Shown here: positions 17,983-26,586 of the stretch, in pieces | How positions within the stretch are numbered: the first letter of the stretch is position 1 | How the letters are laid out: the number at the start of each line of letters is the position of its first letter | Source of the DNA: Congregibacter litoralis KT71 | GTDB lineage: Bacteria; Pseudomonadota; Gammaproteobacteria; Pseudomonadales; Halieaceae | Direction of reading: 5' to 3' | Length of the DNA stretch: 64,000 bases | Assembly: GCF_000153125.2 (NCBI RefSeq) | Contig: NZ_CM002299.1 | Location: 248,809 to 312,808 of the forward strand | Program-made: the position numbers and the translations under genes | The notes under the pieces: model-generated | Told to the model about the DNA's origin: nothing | The model's input: only the letters and a program-made list of their open reading frames with translations | The model's database searches: none

Positions 17983-19016
17983 GCCGACGTCAGCACCGCT
18001 TCTTCGGTGCTCTGCTGGGTACTCTTTTCGGTATTCTGCCCCATGGCCTCAGCCAGCAGCTCGAAGGAACGCACACGTGCCTTGTGATCCCAGATGGCCG
18101 CCGAGACCATGAGCTCGTCAGCAGCCGTTGCGTCGATCAAGGTTTGGATCTTCTCGCGAATGGTTTCCGGCGATCCATAAAACGAGCAGGCGAGCATGGA
18201 CGATACCTGGGCTTTTTCCGCAGGCGACCAGAAGGTTTCGATGTCGTCGATGGGCGGTGGCAGCTTGCCCCGGCCGCCGCGCACCATGCGGGTGAAGGTC
18301 TGCTGTGATGAGGTAAAGAGGCGCCTTGCTTCGTCTTCGGTGTCGGCAACGATTGCGTTGCAACTCACCATCACCCGGGGGCTGGCAAGCTGCGCCGATG
18401 GCTCGAAGCGCTCGCGGTAGATGTTGATAGCCTGATGCAGGGCCTGGGGCGCGAAATGCGATGCAAAAGCATAGGGCAGTCCCAGCATGGCAGCGAGCTG
18501 GGCGCCGAAGAGGCTCGACCCGAGTATCCAAAGGGGTACGTTTGTGTCCTCGCCGGGGATTGCACGGAGGGACTGACCGTCCTGGCGCGGCCCCAATAGC
18601 GCCTGTAACTCTACAACGTCCTGGGGGAAGTGCTCTGAAGCGTCGGCACTGCGGCGCATTGCACGCAGGGTGTTCTGGTCCGTGCCCGGAGCGCGGCCAA
18701 GACCAAGATCGATGCGGTCCGGGTACAACGTGGCCAGGGTGCCGAACTGCTCTGCAATCACCAGGGGAGAATGGTTGGGCAGCATCACGCCGCCAGCACC
18801 CACCCGTATGCTCCTCGTGCCGCCGGCAACGTGGGCGATGCACACCGCGGTGGCGGCGCTGGCGATACCATCAAAGTTGTGATGCTCGGCCAGCCAGAAG
18901 CGATGATAGCCCGCAGCTTCCGCATGCTGTGCGAGGTCGAGAGCATTGGCGAGGGCATCTGCGGGGGTAAAGCCCTCGCCGATATTGGCAAGATCGAGTA
19001 CGGAGAGTTTAGTCAT
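17979..19016 (-). CDS. Luciferase-like (LLM class) flavin-dependent oxidoreductase
   Basis: 345 residues of TIM-barrel luciferase-like monooxygenase. Typical features are the N-terminal [23 protein letters not shown] stretch, RFWLAEHHN, the [25 protein letters not shown] segment and [13 protein letters not shown]. This subgroup uses reduced FMN and O2, or F420 in some lineages; physiological substrates are usually unknown. It is the first gene of a three-gene minus-strand operon with the membrane protein and DUF1428 protein, and its promoter region is shared with the divergent cupin gene. Confidence 0.93.
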   Translation of the reverse strand: MTKLSVLDLANIGEGFTPADALANALDLAQHAEAAGYHRFWLAEHHNFDGIASAATAVCIAHVAGGTRSIRVGAGGVMLPNHSPLVIAEQFGTLATLYPDRIDLGLGRAPGTDQNTLRAMRRSADASEHFPQDVVELQALLGPRQDGQSLRAIPGEDTNVPLWILGSSLFGAQLAAMLGLPYAFASHFAPQALHQAINIYRERFEPSAQLASPRVMVSCNAIVADTEDEARRLFTSSQQTFTRMVRGGRGKLPPPIDDIETFWSPAEKAQVSSMLACSFYGSPETIREKIQTLIDATAADELMVSAAIWDHKARVRSFELLAEAMGQNTEKSTQQSTEEAVLTSA

Positions 19017-19147
19017 GGGGGGAGTCTAGGCTCGCGACACCCTACACACAAATGCGTCGACGCAGGTTCAAACGTAGAGCGATTTGATTTGATGACGCAA
19101 TGCAATGGTTACAATGAACCGTCGAATCACTCTTGGGAGAAAAGTAC

Positions 19148-19534
19148 ATGCGGCGATCCGCAATCTTAGCGCTGGCGGCCGCCGTGAATTGCGTCGGTGT
19201 GAGTGCCGGAGATCTTCCCGGTCCCCTCGAGGCCGGTTGGGATGGCGAGCCGGTTTGCGAGAAGCTCCACGAAGATGACAATCTCCGGGTTTTGCGCTGC
19301 AGCTTTCCTCCAGGGGTAGGCCACGAACGCCACTATCACCCTCCTCATGTGGGTTATGTGATTAGCGGCGGAATCATGGAGATAACGGATGCCGACGGCA
19401 CGCGTACGATGGAAATTCCCGACGCGTATATGTTCTCCAACCCTGATGGGATTCCCTGGCACGAGGCACTTAACGTGGGAGAGCAGGAGTCGACCTATTT
19501 GATGATTGAGCCCAAGCAGGCAGCTAAGCAATAA
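19148..19534 (+). CDS. Secreted cupin-domain protein
   Basis: 128 residues with a signal peptide (about 1-18, cut near VSA) and one cupin barrel. The metal-binding motif 1 is seen as GHERHYHPPHVGYVISGG; motif 2 is weaker, near the GIPWHEALN segment. Single-domain cupins have many roles, so the reaction is unknown. ATG 19148 is chosen over an upstream TTG because TTGGGAGA precedes it and a signal peptide begins there. It is divergent from the LLM gene. Confidence 0.85.
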   Translation: MRRSAILALAAAVNCVGVSAGDLPGPLEAGWDGEPVCEKLHEDDNLRVLRCSFPPGVGHERHYHPPHVGYVISGGIMEITDADGTRTMEIPDAYMFSNPDGIPWHEALNVGEQESTYLMIEPKQAAKQ

Positions 19535-19677
19535 CGCCCGGAGAATACTTTGACAGCGGGCGCACCGGAACGGGTTGCGGAGAATCCTGGGAGCGCGTGG
19601 CGTATAATTTGTGCATTGCGAATGTCTGGATTACCAAGATCAGTTCTTGGCCAGGCGATGGAAATCCGTCAGTCAAG

Positions 19678-19694
19678 CAAACAAACAAACAAAC
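19678..19694 (+). repeat. (CAAA)4 simple repeat in a 5' leader
   Basis: Four CAAA tetramers plus a final C, ending five bases before the AAGGAG ribosome site of the 60-residue membrane protein gene at 19714. A TATAAT at 19603-19608 lies upstream, so the repeat would be transcribed in the leader. Confidence 0.8.
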
Positions 19695-19713
19695 AGATAA
19701 GGAGTAGATGTAA

Positions 19714-19896
19714 GTGGGTATAGAAGTCAGCGGTATTTTCGGACTCCTCGTTCTCATCGCCGACGTGTGGGCGATTATCAACGTTTTGCAGGCGCCAAAC
19801 TCCATGGGGTCGAAGCTCCTATGGACCCTTGTGATTCTGTTGCTCCCCGTTATTGGCGTTTTGATTTGGTTTTTCGCCGGTCCGCGGGCCCGCTGA
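19714..19896 (+). CDS. PLDc_N-type small membrane protein
   Basis: 60 residues with two membrane helices (about 5-26 and 34-55) and a short basic end (GPRAR). The pattern of a first helix, a NxxxxxxxSxxxKxLWxLxxxxxPxxGxxxWFxxG motif and a second helix fits the phospholipase D nuclease N-terminal domain family, which occurs alone as small membrane proteins of unknown role. GTG start at 19714 with AAGGAG eleven bases before it. The leader carries a CAAA repeat. Confidence 0.85.
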   Translation: MGIEVSGIFGLLVLIADVWAIINVLQAPNSMGSKLLWTLVILLLPVIGVLIWFFAGPRAR

Positions 19897-19931
19897 CCTT
19901 TCATAACGCCGTCAAGGGCTTCCTGGGCCGC

Positions 19932-20423
19932 CTAAGTCTCCCGGGCAGTATGCTCCAGGGGTAGTGCCGTGCGCTGAACCACGCGGCGTAACACGAAGCT
20001 GGAGTGGACGCCGGTCACACCGGGAATACGCGTAAGCTTGCCCAGCAAAAATCGCTCGTAGTACGTCATGTCGGGCACCACCGCTTGCACCAGATAGTCC
20101 GAATTCTGGCCGGTTACCACATTGCACTCGATCACCTCCGGATAATCCCTGACCGCCTCCTCAAAGGCGTCGAAACGGTCCGGGGTATGCCGGTCCATGC
20201 TGATACTGATAAACGCCGTCAGGGTGAGTCCAAGCTGCTGTTGATCAAGGAGCGTGACATGGCCCCGGATGAGTCCCGACTCCTCCAGGCGTTTCACCCG
20301 TCGGGCACAGGGGGTCGGAGACAGGCCGATGGCAGCCGCCAGGTCCAGGTTGCTGATGCGCGCATCGGCCTGGAGGTGCTGGAGAATCCGTCGATCCAGA
20401 CGGTCGAGCTCAGGCGCGGGCAC
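19932..20423 (-). CDS. Lrp/AsnC family transcriptional regulator
   Basis: 163 residues: an N-terminal winged helix-turn-helix (LDRLDRRILQHLQADARISNLDLAAAIGLS, split by the recognition helix PTPCARRVKRLEESGLI) and a C-terminal RAM/AsnC effector domain with VIECNVVTGQNSDYLVQAVV. I chose GTG 20423 because CTGGAG lies eight bases upstream and the size then fits the family; the frame itself is open further upstream without similarity. It is divergent from leuA, with the TAGCTA repeat just upstream of its start as a likely binding site. Such regulators sense amino acids; control of leuA is an inference. Confidence 0.92.
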   Translation of the reverse strand: MPAPELDRLDRRILQHLQADARISNLDLAAAIGLSPTPCARRVKRLEESGLIRGHVTLLDQQQLGLTLTAFISISMDRHTPDRFDAFEEAVRDYPEVIECNVVTGQNSDYLVQAVVPDMTYYERFLLGKLTRIPGVTGVHSSFVLRRVVQRTALPLEHTARET

Positions 20424-20452
20424 TATAAAATCTCCAGTGATTTGTTTGATGA

Positions 20453-20467
20453 TAGCTACTATAGCTA
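20453..20467. promoter_or_regulatory. TAGCTA-N3-TAGCTA candidate operator
   Basis: Two palindromic TAGCTA hexamers separated by CTA, 30 bases upstream of the Lrp-type regulator start, in an AT-rich patch inside GC-rich DNA. Lrp-family proteins often bind AT-rich dyads near their own promoters. The remainder of the 377-base gap to leuA has a TATACT at 20552-20557 as a possible leuA-side -10, but no convincing attenuator. Confidence 0.4.
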
Positions 20468-20800
20468 ATAAAAGGCCATTTTGAAGTGATAATCTCTCTA
20501 TATAGGGCAGATTACACCGTAGTTTGCAGTAATTCCCTACGCGACCCCGCCTATACTGTGGGCTCTGGTGCAAACGTTGCCCCGCCGCTTGCGAGCTACC
20601 CCTCGGTCAGCGTCGGCAATGCTCACAAGGTACGCCTGCCGGGCAACGTCGCCAGCCTCCACCTCAGGCATTACCCGTGAGTCCTGTGGTTAAAAAAAAC
20701 GTTTCGGGCCTCTGGCCATTCGGTCGGCACAGCGTCGGCGCTTACCCGCTCCGCGCTGTTAAAATACCGACCTCAGCTTCACATCAGCACGGAATTCGCC

Positions 20801-22486
20801 ATGAGCCGCTTTGATCACCGCCGATACCCCACTTTTGCCCCGGTGCCGATGACGTCCCGTCGTTGGCCCGACCGGCAGATTCGACGCGCGCCCAACTGGT
20901 GCAGTGTGGATCTGCGCGATGGTAATCAGGCGCTTATTGAGCCCATGACGGCGGCGCAGAAACTGCGTATGTGGGAGCTCCTGGTAAAACTGGGCTTCAA
21001 AGAGATTGAGGTTGGCTTTCCCTCGGCCTCCGGCCACGACTTCGCCTTTGTGCGCAATCTCATCGAAAACAAGCGTATCCCTGCCGACGTCACGATTCAG
21101 GTCCTTACCCAGGCCCGTGAGGAATTGATTGCCCGGACCTTTGAGTCCCTTGAGGGCGTGCCCCGGGCCATCGTTCACGTATATAACTCCACGTCTACGG
21201 TGCAGCGTGAGCAGGTTTTTGGTCTGGACCGAGAGGGCATTAAAGCCATCGCCGAAAACGGTGCCCGCCTGGTAAAAGACTACGCGGGTCGTTACCCGAA
21301 TACCGATTGGACCTTCGAGTACTCCCCGGAGAGCTTCACCGGTACGGAGCTGGATTACGCCGTGGAGGTTTGCGATGCGGTCACCAGCGTCTGGCAGCCC
21401 ACCCCGGAAAAGAAATGCATCATCAACCTGCCGGCGACGGTGGAGATGAGCACCCCCAATGTCTACGCGGATCAGATCGAATGGTTCTGTGACCATGTCG
21501 CGCGGCGGGACAGCATTGTTCTGTCTTTGCACACGCACAACGACAGGGGCTGCGCCGTAGCCGCGGCCGAACTGGGTGTCATGGCCGGCGCGGACCGCAT
21601 CGAGGGCACGCTCATGGGTAACGGCGAGCGCACGGGCAACATGGACATCATCACCATGGCCATGAATCTTTACAGCCAGGGCGTCGACCCCGAGCTGAAC
21701 CTCGCGGGCATGGATGAGATTATTGAGACCGTGAAAGCCTGCACACAGTTGCCCGTGCATCCCCGCCACCCCTACGCAGGAGAGCTGGTGTTTACCGCCT
21801 TCTCCGGCAGTCACCAGGACGCCATCAAAAAGTGCCTCGCGCGGCGGGAAGGTGATGAGACCCGGCCGTGGGAAGTGGCTTACCTGCCCATCGATCCCGC
21901 GGACATTGGCCGCTCTTATCAGGAAGTTATCCGCATCAACAGCCAGTCCGGTAAGGGTGGTGTTGCTTACGTTATGCACGCGGATCACGGCTACGACATG
22001 CCGCGATGGCTACAGATCGACTTCAGCGCCACGGTGCAGGCCTATGCAGAAGATACTGAGGGTGAGGTGGGCTCTGAGGCCATCTACAGTTTGTTTCAGG
22101 AAACCTATCTTCCCGATTCACCGCGCTGGCGTCTCAATGATTACCAACTGCGTCGTGCAGGGGGTGTCGATAATCTGGAGCTCACCATCCAGGACGGCTC
22201 CCAATCCCGTCAGTTGAGCGGCACCGGTAACGGCGTGGTGGCGGCCTTTGTGGATGCCCTGGAGCGCTTTGTGGGCAAATCCATTGTGCTGGTGGAGTAC
22301 AGCGAGCACGCTCTGTCCCAGAGTGCCGATGCCGAAGCCGTGTGCTATATCCAGCTCAATATTGAGGGAGATCGCAGCTGCGGCGTGGGACGTAGCCACG
22401 ATATCGTCCAGGCCTCCCTCCTAGCGATTCTGGGCGCCCTTAGTCGTTCTCCGGCGCTGGCAGATACCAGCAGCGCCGCCGCTTAA
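20801..22486 (+). CDS. leuA: 2-isopropylmalate synthase
   Basis: 561 residues, the long (LeuA type 2) form. It condenses 2-oxoisovalerate with acetyl-CoA in the first committed step of leucine synthesis. The catalytic TIM barrel begins with WCSVDLRDGNQALIEPM; metal-binding HTHNDRG and the NGERTGNMDI loop are intact. The C-terminal third is the leucine-responsive regulatory domain. The ATG at 20801 has no strong ribosome site; the N-terminus MSRFDHRRYPTF resembles the family start. Other leu genes are not in the window. The gene is divergent from the Lrp-type regulator. Confidence 0.97.
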   Translation: MSRFDHRRYPTFAPVPMTSRRWPDRQIRRAPNWCSVDLRDGNQALIEPMTAAQKLRMWELLVKLGFKEIEVGFPSASGHDFAFVRNLIENKRIPADVTIQVLTQAREELIARTFESLEGVPRAIVHVYNSTSTVQREQVFGLDREGIKAIAENGARLVKDYAGRYPNTDWTFEYSPESFTGTELDYAVEVCDAVTSVWQPTPEKKCIINLPATVEMSTPNVYADQIEWFCDHVARRDSIVLSLHTHNDRGCAVAAAELGVMAGADRIEGTLMGNGERTGNMDIITMAMNLYSQGVDPELNLAGMDEIIETVKACTQLPVHPRHPYAGELVFTAFSGSHQDAIKKCLARREGDETRPWEVAYLPIDPADIGRSYQEVIRINSQSGKGGVAYVMHADHGYDMPRWLQIDFSATVQAYAEDTEGEVGSEAIYSLFQETYLPDSPRWRLNDYQLRRAGGVDNLELTIQDGSQSRQLSGTGNGVVAAFVDALERFVGKSIVLVEYSEHALSQSADAEAVCYIQLNIEGDRSCGVGRSHDIVQASLLAILGALSRSPALADTSSAAA

Positions 22487-22537
22487 GCGAGATGATGCCT
22501 GCATCCAAAAGCTTTAAGGCGTAAGTAAGCGATTACT

Positions 22538-23884
22538 TTAGTAGGGGTGGCGAGCGAAGTACTCCCGGGCTGCCGCCATGACCTTGGGTGCCAGCACCAG
22601 GGTGCTTACCATGGTGGGTATTGCCATCAGTCCGTAGGCACCGGAAATAATATTAAACACCATGTCAATGCTGACGCTGGCGCCGACGATCACGGTGCCC
22701 ACAAAGACCCAGCGAAAATGGTGCTGCACCTCCGCGCCAAATAAGAACCCGAAGCACTTCGCGCCGTAGTACCAACCCGTGAACATTGTCGTGGTGCTGA
22801 GAATCAGCGTGACAAACGCCAGGGGTATCAGGCCAAAATGCCCCATCTCGCCCACAAAGGCGTTGGCCGTCAAGGTGATACCGGAGAGCTCCCCCGGAAC
22901 CTGCCACTGCCCCGTGAGAAGAATGACCAGCGCAGTGCAGGTGCACACCAGGAGCGTGTCGATGACCGGCCCGAGCATCGCTACCAGGCCTTCGCGGATG
23001 GGTTCGTTCGTGCGGGCCGCGCCGTGGGCCATCACTTCGGTGCCCACCCCCGCTTCGTTGGAGAATGCGCCCCGACTGATACCGATCAACAGGGTGCCGA
23101 TAAAGCCGCCTCCCGCCGCCTGCGGTGTAAACGCTTCGGTGACAATGCTGGCAAATACCGCGGGTACCAGTGCAGCGTTGCTGATGATCACGTAGAGCGT
23201 CATCAACATGTAGACCACCACCATGCTGGGAAGCACGGCGACGGCGACCTTGGCCACACGAGGAAGCCCCCCAAAAATAACGCCGGCCACCAAACAGGCG
23301 ATGCAGATACCGATGGTGGGACCACCCCAGCCAGGCATATTGCCGTTGAACACCGTGTCACCGATCAGTGCCGTGAGCTGGTTGGCTTGAAAAAGCGGCA
23401 GCGTGCCCACGAGCCCCGCCACGGCAAATAAAATCGCGAGGGGATAGAACTGCCTGGGCAGGGCTTCACGAATAATGTACATGGGCCCGCCCTGAAGCTT
23501 GCCCATGCTGTCCTCTCCGCGGTACATCACACCCAGGGAGCAGGTAAAAAACTTGGTGGCCACGCCCACGAGCGCCGAAATCCACATCCAGAATACGGCG
23601 CCGGGGCCCCCTGCCACGATGGCGAGGGATACGCCGGCAATATTGCCGAGGCCCATGGTGCCGGACAAAGCTGCGGCCAGTGCCTGGCCGTGGGAGAGTT
23701 CACCAGCCTCGCCCGGCGTATCGTGGCGACCGAGCATGATGCCGACGGCATGGCCGAAATGTCTATAGGGCAGTGCCCGGGAGTAAAACAGAAAGAAAAT
23801 GCCGCCCCCGAGGAGCAATGCGACGAGGGGGGTACCCCAAACCGCGTCGACAAACCGTTGGGAGAATTCTTCTAGCGTGGGCAT
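22538..23884 (-). CDS. Alanine/glycine:cation symporter (AGCS family)
   Basis: 448 residues and about 11 membrane helices. The AGCS hallmark GQALAAALSGTMGLGNIAGVSLAIVAGGPGAVFWMW region (split here by helices 2-3), the SLGVMYRG loop and GAFSNEAGVGTE motif are all intact. These proteins import alanine or glycine with Na+ or H+. It is convergent with leuA and divergent from the glyoxalase-fold gene; nothing in the sequence suggests shared regulation with the Lrp-type protein, though alanine or leucine sensing would make sense. Confidence 0.95.
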   Translation of the reverse strand: MPTLEEFSQRFVDAVWGTPLVALLLGGGIFFLFYSRALPYRHFGHAVGIMLGRHDTPGEAGELSHGQALAAALSGTMGLGNIAGVSLAIVAGGPGAVFWMWISALVGVATKFFTCSLGVMYRGEDSMGKLQGGPMYIIREALPRQFYPLAILFAVAGLVGTLPLFQANQLTALIGDTVFNGNMPGWGGPTIGICIACLVAGVIFGGLPRVAKVAVAVLPSMVVVYMLMTLYVIISNAALVPAVFASIVTEAFTPQAAGGGFIGTLLIGISRGAFSNEAGVGTEVMAHGAARTNEPIREGLVAMLGPVIDTLLVCTCTALVILLTGQWQVPGELSGITLTANAFVGEMGHFGLIPLAFVTLILSTTTMFTGWYYGAKCFGFLFGAEVQHHFRWVFVGTVIVGASVSIDMVFNIISGAYGLMAIPTMVSTLVLAPKVMAAAREYFARHPY

Positions 23885-24017
23885 GTTACGGCCAAAGTCA
23901 GCAAACGCAGCACATTAGCACAGGCTAAATGAGAGTTGCCGCTTCCCCTTGGCAAAAGGTTCGCTATGATTCCGTCTGCTACACGCTTTCAACTACCGCT
24001 AAATATCCGGAGATCCC

Positions 24018-24458
24018 ATGCCAAGTACAGCATTCCATTTGGCGCTTCCCGTGGACGACCTTGAGGCTGCCGAAACTTTCTATGGCGGCATTTTGAGTTG
24101 CCCCCGGGGCCGTTCCTCGCCTCGCTGGATCGACTACGATTTTTACGGTCATCAGCTCGTGGTCCACAAGGTAGCGAAGGATGATATGCCGGCGGTGGCG
24201 CGCAATCCCGTCGACGGTGAGGCTGTGCCGGCGAGCCACTTCGGCGTGGTCCTGGACTGGGATGACTGGGATGCCCTCCAAAGCCGCCTGAAATCAGCCG
24301 GCGTGGATTACGCCATTGCGCCCACCACCCGTTTTGCCGGGCGCCAGGGGGAGCAGCGGACCTGCTTTGTACGCGATCCCGCCGGTAATCATCTGGAGTT
24401 CAAATGCTTTCGCAATCCCGAGATGCTTTTTGCTACGGAAGGCTTTGACTACGAGTAG
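24018..24458 (+). CDS. VOC (glyoxalase/bleomycin-resistance fold) protein
   Basis: 146 residues with two beta-alpha-beta-beta-beta modules. The N-terminal FHLALPVDDLEAAETFYGGIL and the C-terminal RTCFVRDPAGNHLEFKCF are typical of VOC metalloenzymes, with His in the first strand, Glu in the last and a central SHFGVVLDW. The reaction is unknown. The ATG at 24018 follows CGGAGATCCC. Its last codons overlap the start of the downstream lipoprotein, suggesting coupled expression. Confidence 0.9.
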   Translation: MPSTAFHLALPVDDLEAAETFYGGILSCPRGRSSPRWIDYDFYGHQLVVHKVAKDDMPAVARNPVDGEAVPASHFGVVLDWDDWDALQSRLKSAGVDYAIAPTTRFAGRQGEQRTCFVRDPAGNHLEFKCFRNPEMLFATEGFDYE

Positions 24459-25476
24459 GCACGGCATATCCCGGGGAGCACGACTGTTCTCCTGGCGCGG
24501 GGGTCTGCTGGGAGCCTGTCTGCTCCTGGTTACAGCCTGTAGCAGTACCACTCTGGTCTACAACCGTCTCGACACTATTTTGCCCTGGTACCTCGGGCGC
24601 TATGTGGATCTCACGCGTAGTCAGTCCCGGGCATTTGATGTGGGGCTCGAGGTTATTCTCGACTGGCATCGGCGGGAGGAGCTGCCGCGCTATGTAGATT
24701 TTCTGGACAGCGTTGAACAGGATCTGGAGTCACCCTTCACCGTGGCAACCCTGGAAAGTTACGCGGACCGCGCCGAGGAGGCGTGGTTTCGAATTCGGGA
24801 TCCGGGGCTTGAACAACTTTTGGAGCTGGGCGCGAGCCTCAGTGACAAACAAATCCGCGACTTCATGAAGGTGATGGAAAAAAAGCAGCGCAAATATGAG
24901 CGCAAATACCTCGATCGTGATGATGAGGAGATGCGCGATGATGCTTTTGAAAATCTCGAAGAGACGCTCGAAGATTACCTCGGTCGATTAAATGATGCGC
25001 AATCCGACCGGCTCCGGGTTGCCGCCGATGAGCTTCTGCGCTCCGATGAGGTCTGGCTGGGTGAGCGCAGGGCCTGGATGGCAGCTCTGGATAGGGAGCT
25101 TGAGCGGGAGCCGGGGTGGCAGCAGCGCGTAACGACGATTGTCCGTGACTGGGAAGACAATCTGGATCCCGATGTTCAGGCGCTCTACGACCGCAACAGA
25201 AGCATTGTGCTGTGGGCCATCGTCGATGTGGTTAACACTCGAAGCGAAAAACAGGATGAGCGTTTGCGCAAGAAGATTGCTGATTTTAAAGAAGACTTTG
25301 AACTGCTCATTAGTCAGGCGAAAGCTTCGGAGCAGGGACAAGAATTGCTCCGCAACGATGCTCTGCTCAGACCGCTGTGGATCCCCAGACAAGAGCTTTT
25401 TGGGATGATTAAAACAAAGGCGTTGACGTCCGCTTCCGCCTATTTTGAGTCGTTCACAGCCCCTGGGAGTGGATGA
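24445..25476 (+). CDS. DUF6279-type lipoprotein
   Basis: About 343 residues. A basic start (TSRHGISRGARLF) leads to a hydrophobic stretch and a lipobox LVTACSS with the acylated Cys at 32. The mature protein begins TTLVYNRLDTILPWYLGRYVDLTRSQ, which fits the DUF6279 family of outer-membrane or periplasmic lipoproteins, and continues as charged, mainly helical sequence (EEMRDDAFENLEETLEDY). Function unknown. The start is uncertain: TTG 24445 inside the end of the VOC gene is the only reasonable initiator close to the signal, since no ATG or GTG lies between it and the lipobox. Confidence 0.8.
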   Translation: MTTSRHGISRGARLFSWRGGLLGACLLLVTACSSTTLVYNRLDTILPWYLGRYVDLTRSQSRAFDVGLEVILDWHRREELPRYVDFLDSVEQDLESPFTVATLESYADRAEEAWFRIRDPGLEQLLELGASLSDKQIRDFMKVMEKKQRKYERKYLDRDDEEMRDDAFENLEETLEDYLGRLNDAQSDRLRVAADELLRSDEVWLGERRAWMAALDRELEREPGWQQRVTTIVRDWEDNLDPDVQALYDRNRSIVLWAIVDVVNTRSEKQDERLRKKIADFKEDFELLISQAKASEQGQELLRNDALLRPLWIPRQELFGMIKTKALTSASAYFESFTAPGSG

Positions 25477-25758
25477 CCGCTTCTGACCCACTTCTGCCGG
25501 TTAGGCTGGAAGAGGTGTCAGGTTTCTTTGCACCTCCAATATCGGTCATTCGCTATTAGGCGGCGAATATGGCCGTTTACGCCACATATCCGAAGTTGCC
25601 GGGCTACTCAGTGTCGGGAAATTTAACAGGTGGGTCATAAAAGTAGAGGGCCACGTCAGAGCTTCGCCGGTAAAAAACTGACTGATATAGGTTATCCAGT
25701 GATGGGCATGGATCATGCATTGTTTACTCCATTTGTTAGAGAATAGGAGTTGATAAGG
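25477..25758. other. Intergenic region before the PEP-CTERM gene
   Basis: No convincing gene. It holds a hairpin GAGGTG/CACCTC (25512-25517 with 25531-25536) that could end the lipoprotein transcript, though without a T run, and an inverted repeat ATTCGC-N9-GCGAAT (25548-25568). The latter includes GCGGCGAATA (25560-25569), the same ten bases that recur in the array upstream of the fic gene at 58491-58619. Confidence 0.5.
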
Positions 25759-26373
25759 ATGATGCGTTACTTAGCAGGGTTACTTTTTGGCCTAACGTCT
25801 ACAATCGTCGCTGCTGGCCCGATCATAGACCTCACCACACCAGGAGCAGAGTTTGGCTCGTCGAGTTATACGTTGGGGTTTGAGTTCGCAGTAAGCAGCG
25901 CAATCTCTGTGACTTCTCTCGGAGTTTACGACTCAGGCGCTGATGGCCTGGAAGAGAGCGCTCAAGTAGGTTTGTGGTCGAACGCTGGAGACTTGTTAAC
26001 GTCGACACTTGTTCCTGCGGGCACCGCTGGAGAGCTCGACGGATTGTTCCGGTTTGAGTCAATCAGCCCATATCTGTTGAGTGCGGGGCAAACGTACGTA
26101 GTTGGCGCGTATCTTGGTGGTGCCGGTATCGCGTCTTCGTGTGACACGGGCCAAGGGGGTGCGTGTGCGATTGATCCGCAGGTTAGCGTATTCAATGATC
26201 GTTATTCCCCTTTCGATTCCACCTTCGGCTTTCCGACGCAAACAGACAATACTGGCGGTGTGTGGCTTGGCGCTAATTTCCGCTTCGAAGAGGCATCGTC
26301 CGTGCCTGGCCCGGGCAGCCTCGCCCTTGTAGGCTTAGGACTTCTCGTCATGGGGCTTCGTCGCGAGGCTTAA
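25759..26373 (+). CDS. PEP-CTERM sorting-domain protein
   Basis: 204 residues: signal peptide (about 1-20), a beta-rich secreted domain with two Cys (CDTGQGGAC) and a C-terminal VPGPGSLALVGLGLLVMGLRREA. That tail is a PEP-CTERM signal: VPxPGS motif, one membrane helix and a basic end. In exosortase systems such tails are recognised and cut during export, usually in species making extracellular polysaccharide. The exosortase gene is not in this window. Two adjacent ATG codons (25759, 25762) follow GGAG; the first is given. The domain resembles DUF4082-like repeats only loosely, so I do not name it. Confidence 0.8.
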   Translation: MMRYLAGLLFGLTSTIVAAGPIIDLTTPGAEFGSSSYTLGFEFAVSSAISVTSLGVYDSGADGLEESAQVGLWSNAGDLLTSTLVPAGTAGELDGLFRFESISPYLLSAGQTYVVGAYLGGAGIASSCDTGQGGACAIDPQVSVFNDRYSPFDSTFGFPTQTDNTGGVWLGANFRFEEASSVPGPGSLALVGLGLLVMGLRREA

Positions 26374-26388
26374 GACCAAACCTGACAT

Positions 26389-26410
26389 GGCCCGCTATCG
26401 CGGGCCCCTT
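26389..26410 (+). terminator. Hairpin after the PEP-CTERM gene
   Basis: Perfect 7-bp stem GGCCCGC (26389-26395) with GCGGGCC (26400-26406), loop TATC, followed by CCTT. It starts 16 bases after the stop; the T tract is short. Confidence 0.55.
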
Positions 26411-26586
26411 CTACTGTCAGGCTCTGGACGATCACCAACGACAGGCTCGCCCCAACCTAGGAGTCTGCGACGTCTGCTATGAGGGGGAAACTGCCGCAGA
26501 ACCGGTGCGCATCAAACTTGCACTGTTGGCCTATGGCGGTCCTAAAAACCATTTTGTTTACTCTCCATCGACCGGCCGCTATGAGG
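26411..26586 (+). other. Sequence between the PEP-CTERM gene and the IS
   Basis: An open frame crosses this stretch and is cut at the left end of the IS; part of it reads CDVCYEGETAAEPVRIKLA and then LLAYGGPKNHFVYSPS. It has a GTG at 26505 but no good ribosome site, and on the right side of the element the frame stops almost at once if rejoined. It could be the remnant of an interrupted gene or chance. I cannot name it. Confidence 0.25.

Noticed and set aside
20618-20692. Leucine leader peptide for attenuation of leuA
   Set aside because: The short frame there contains almost no Leu codons and no alternative hairpins or terminator could be drawn.
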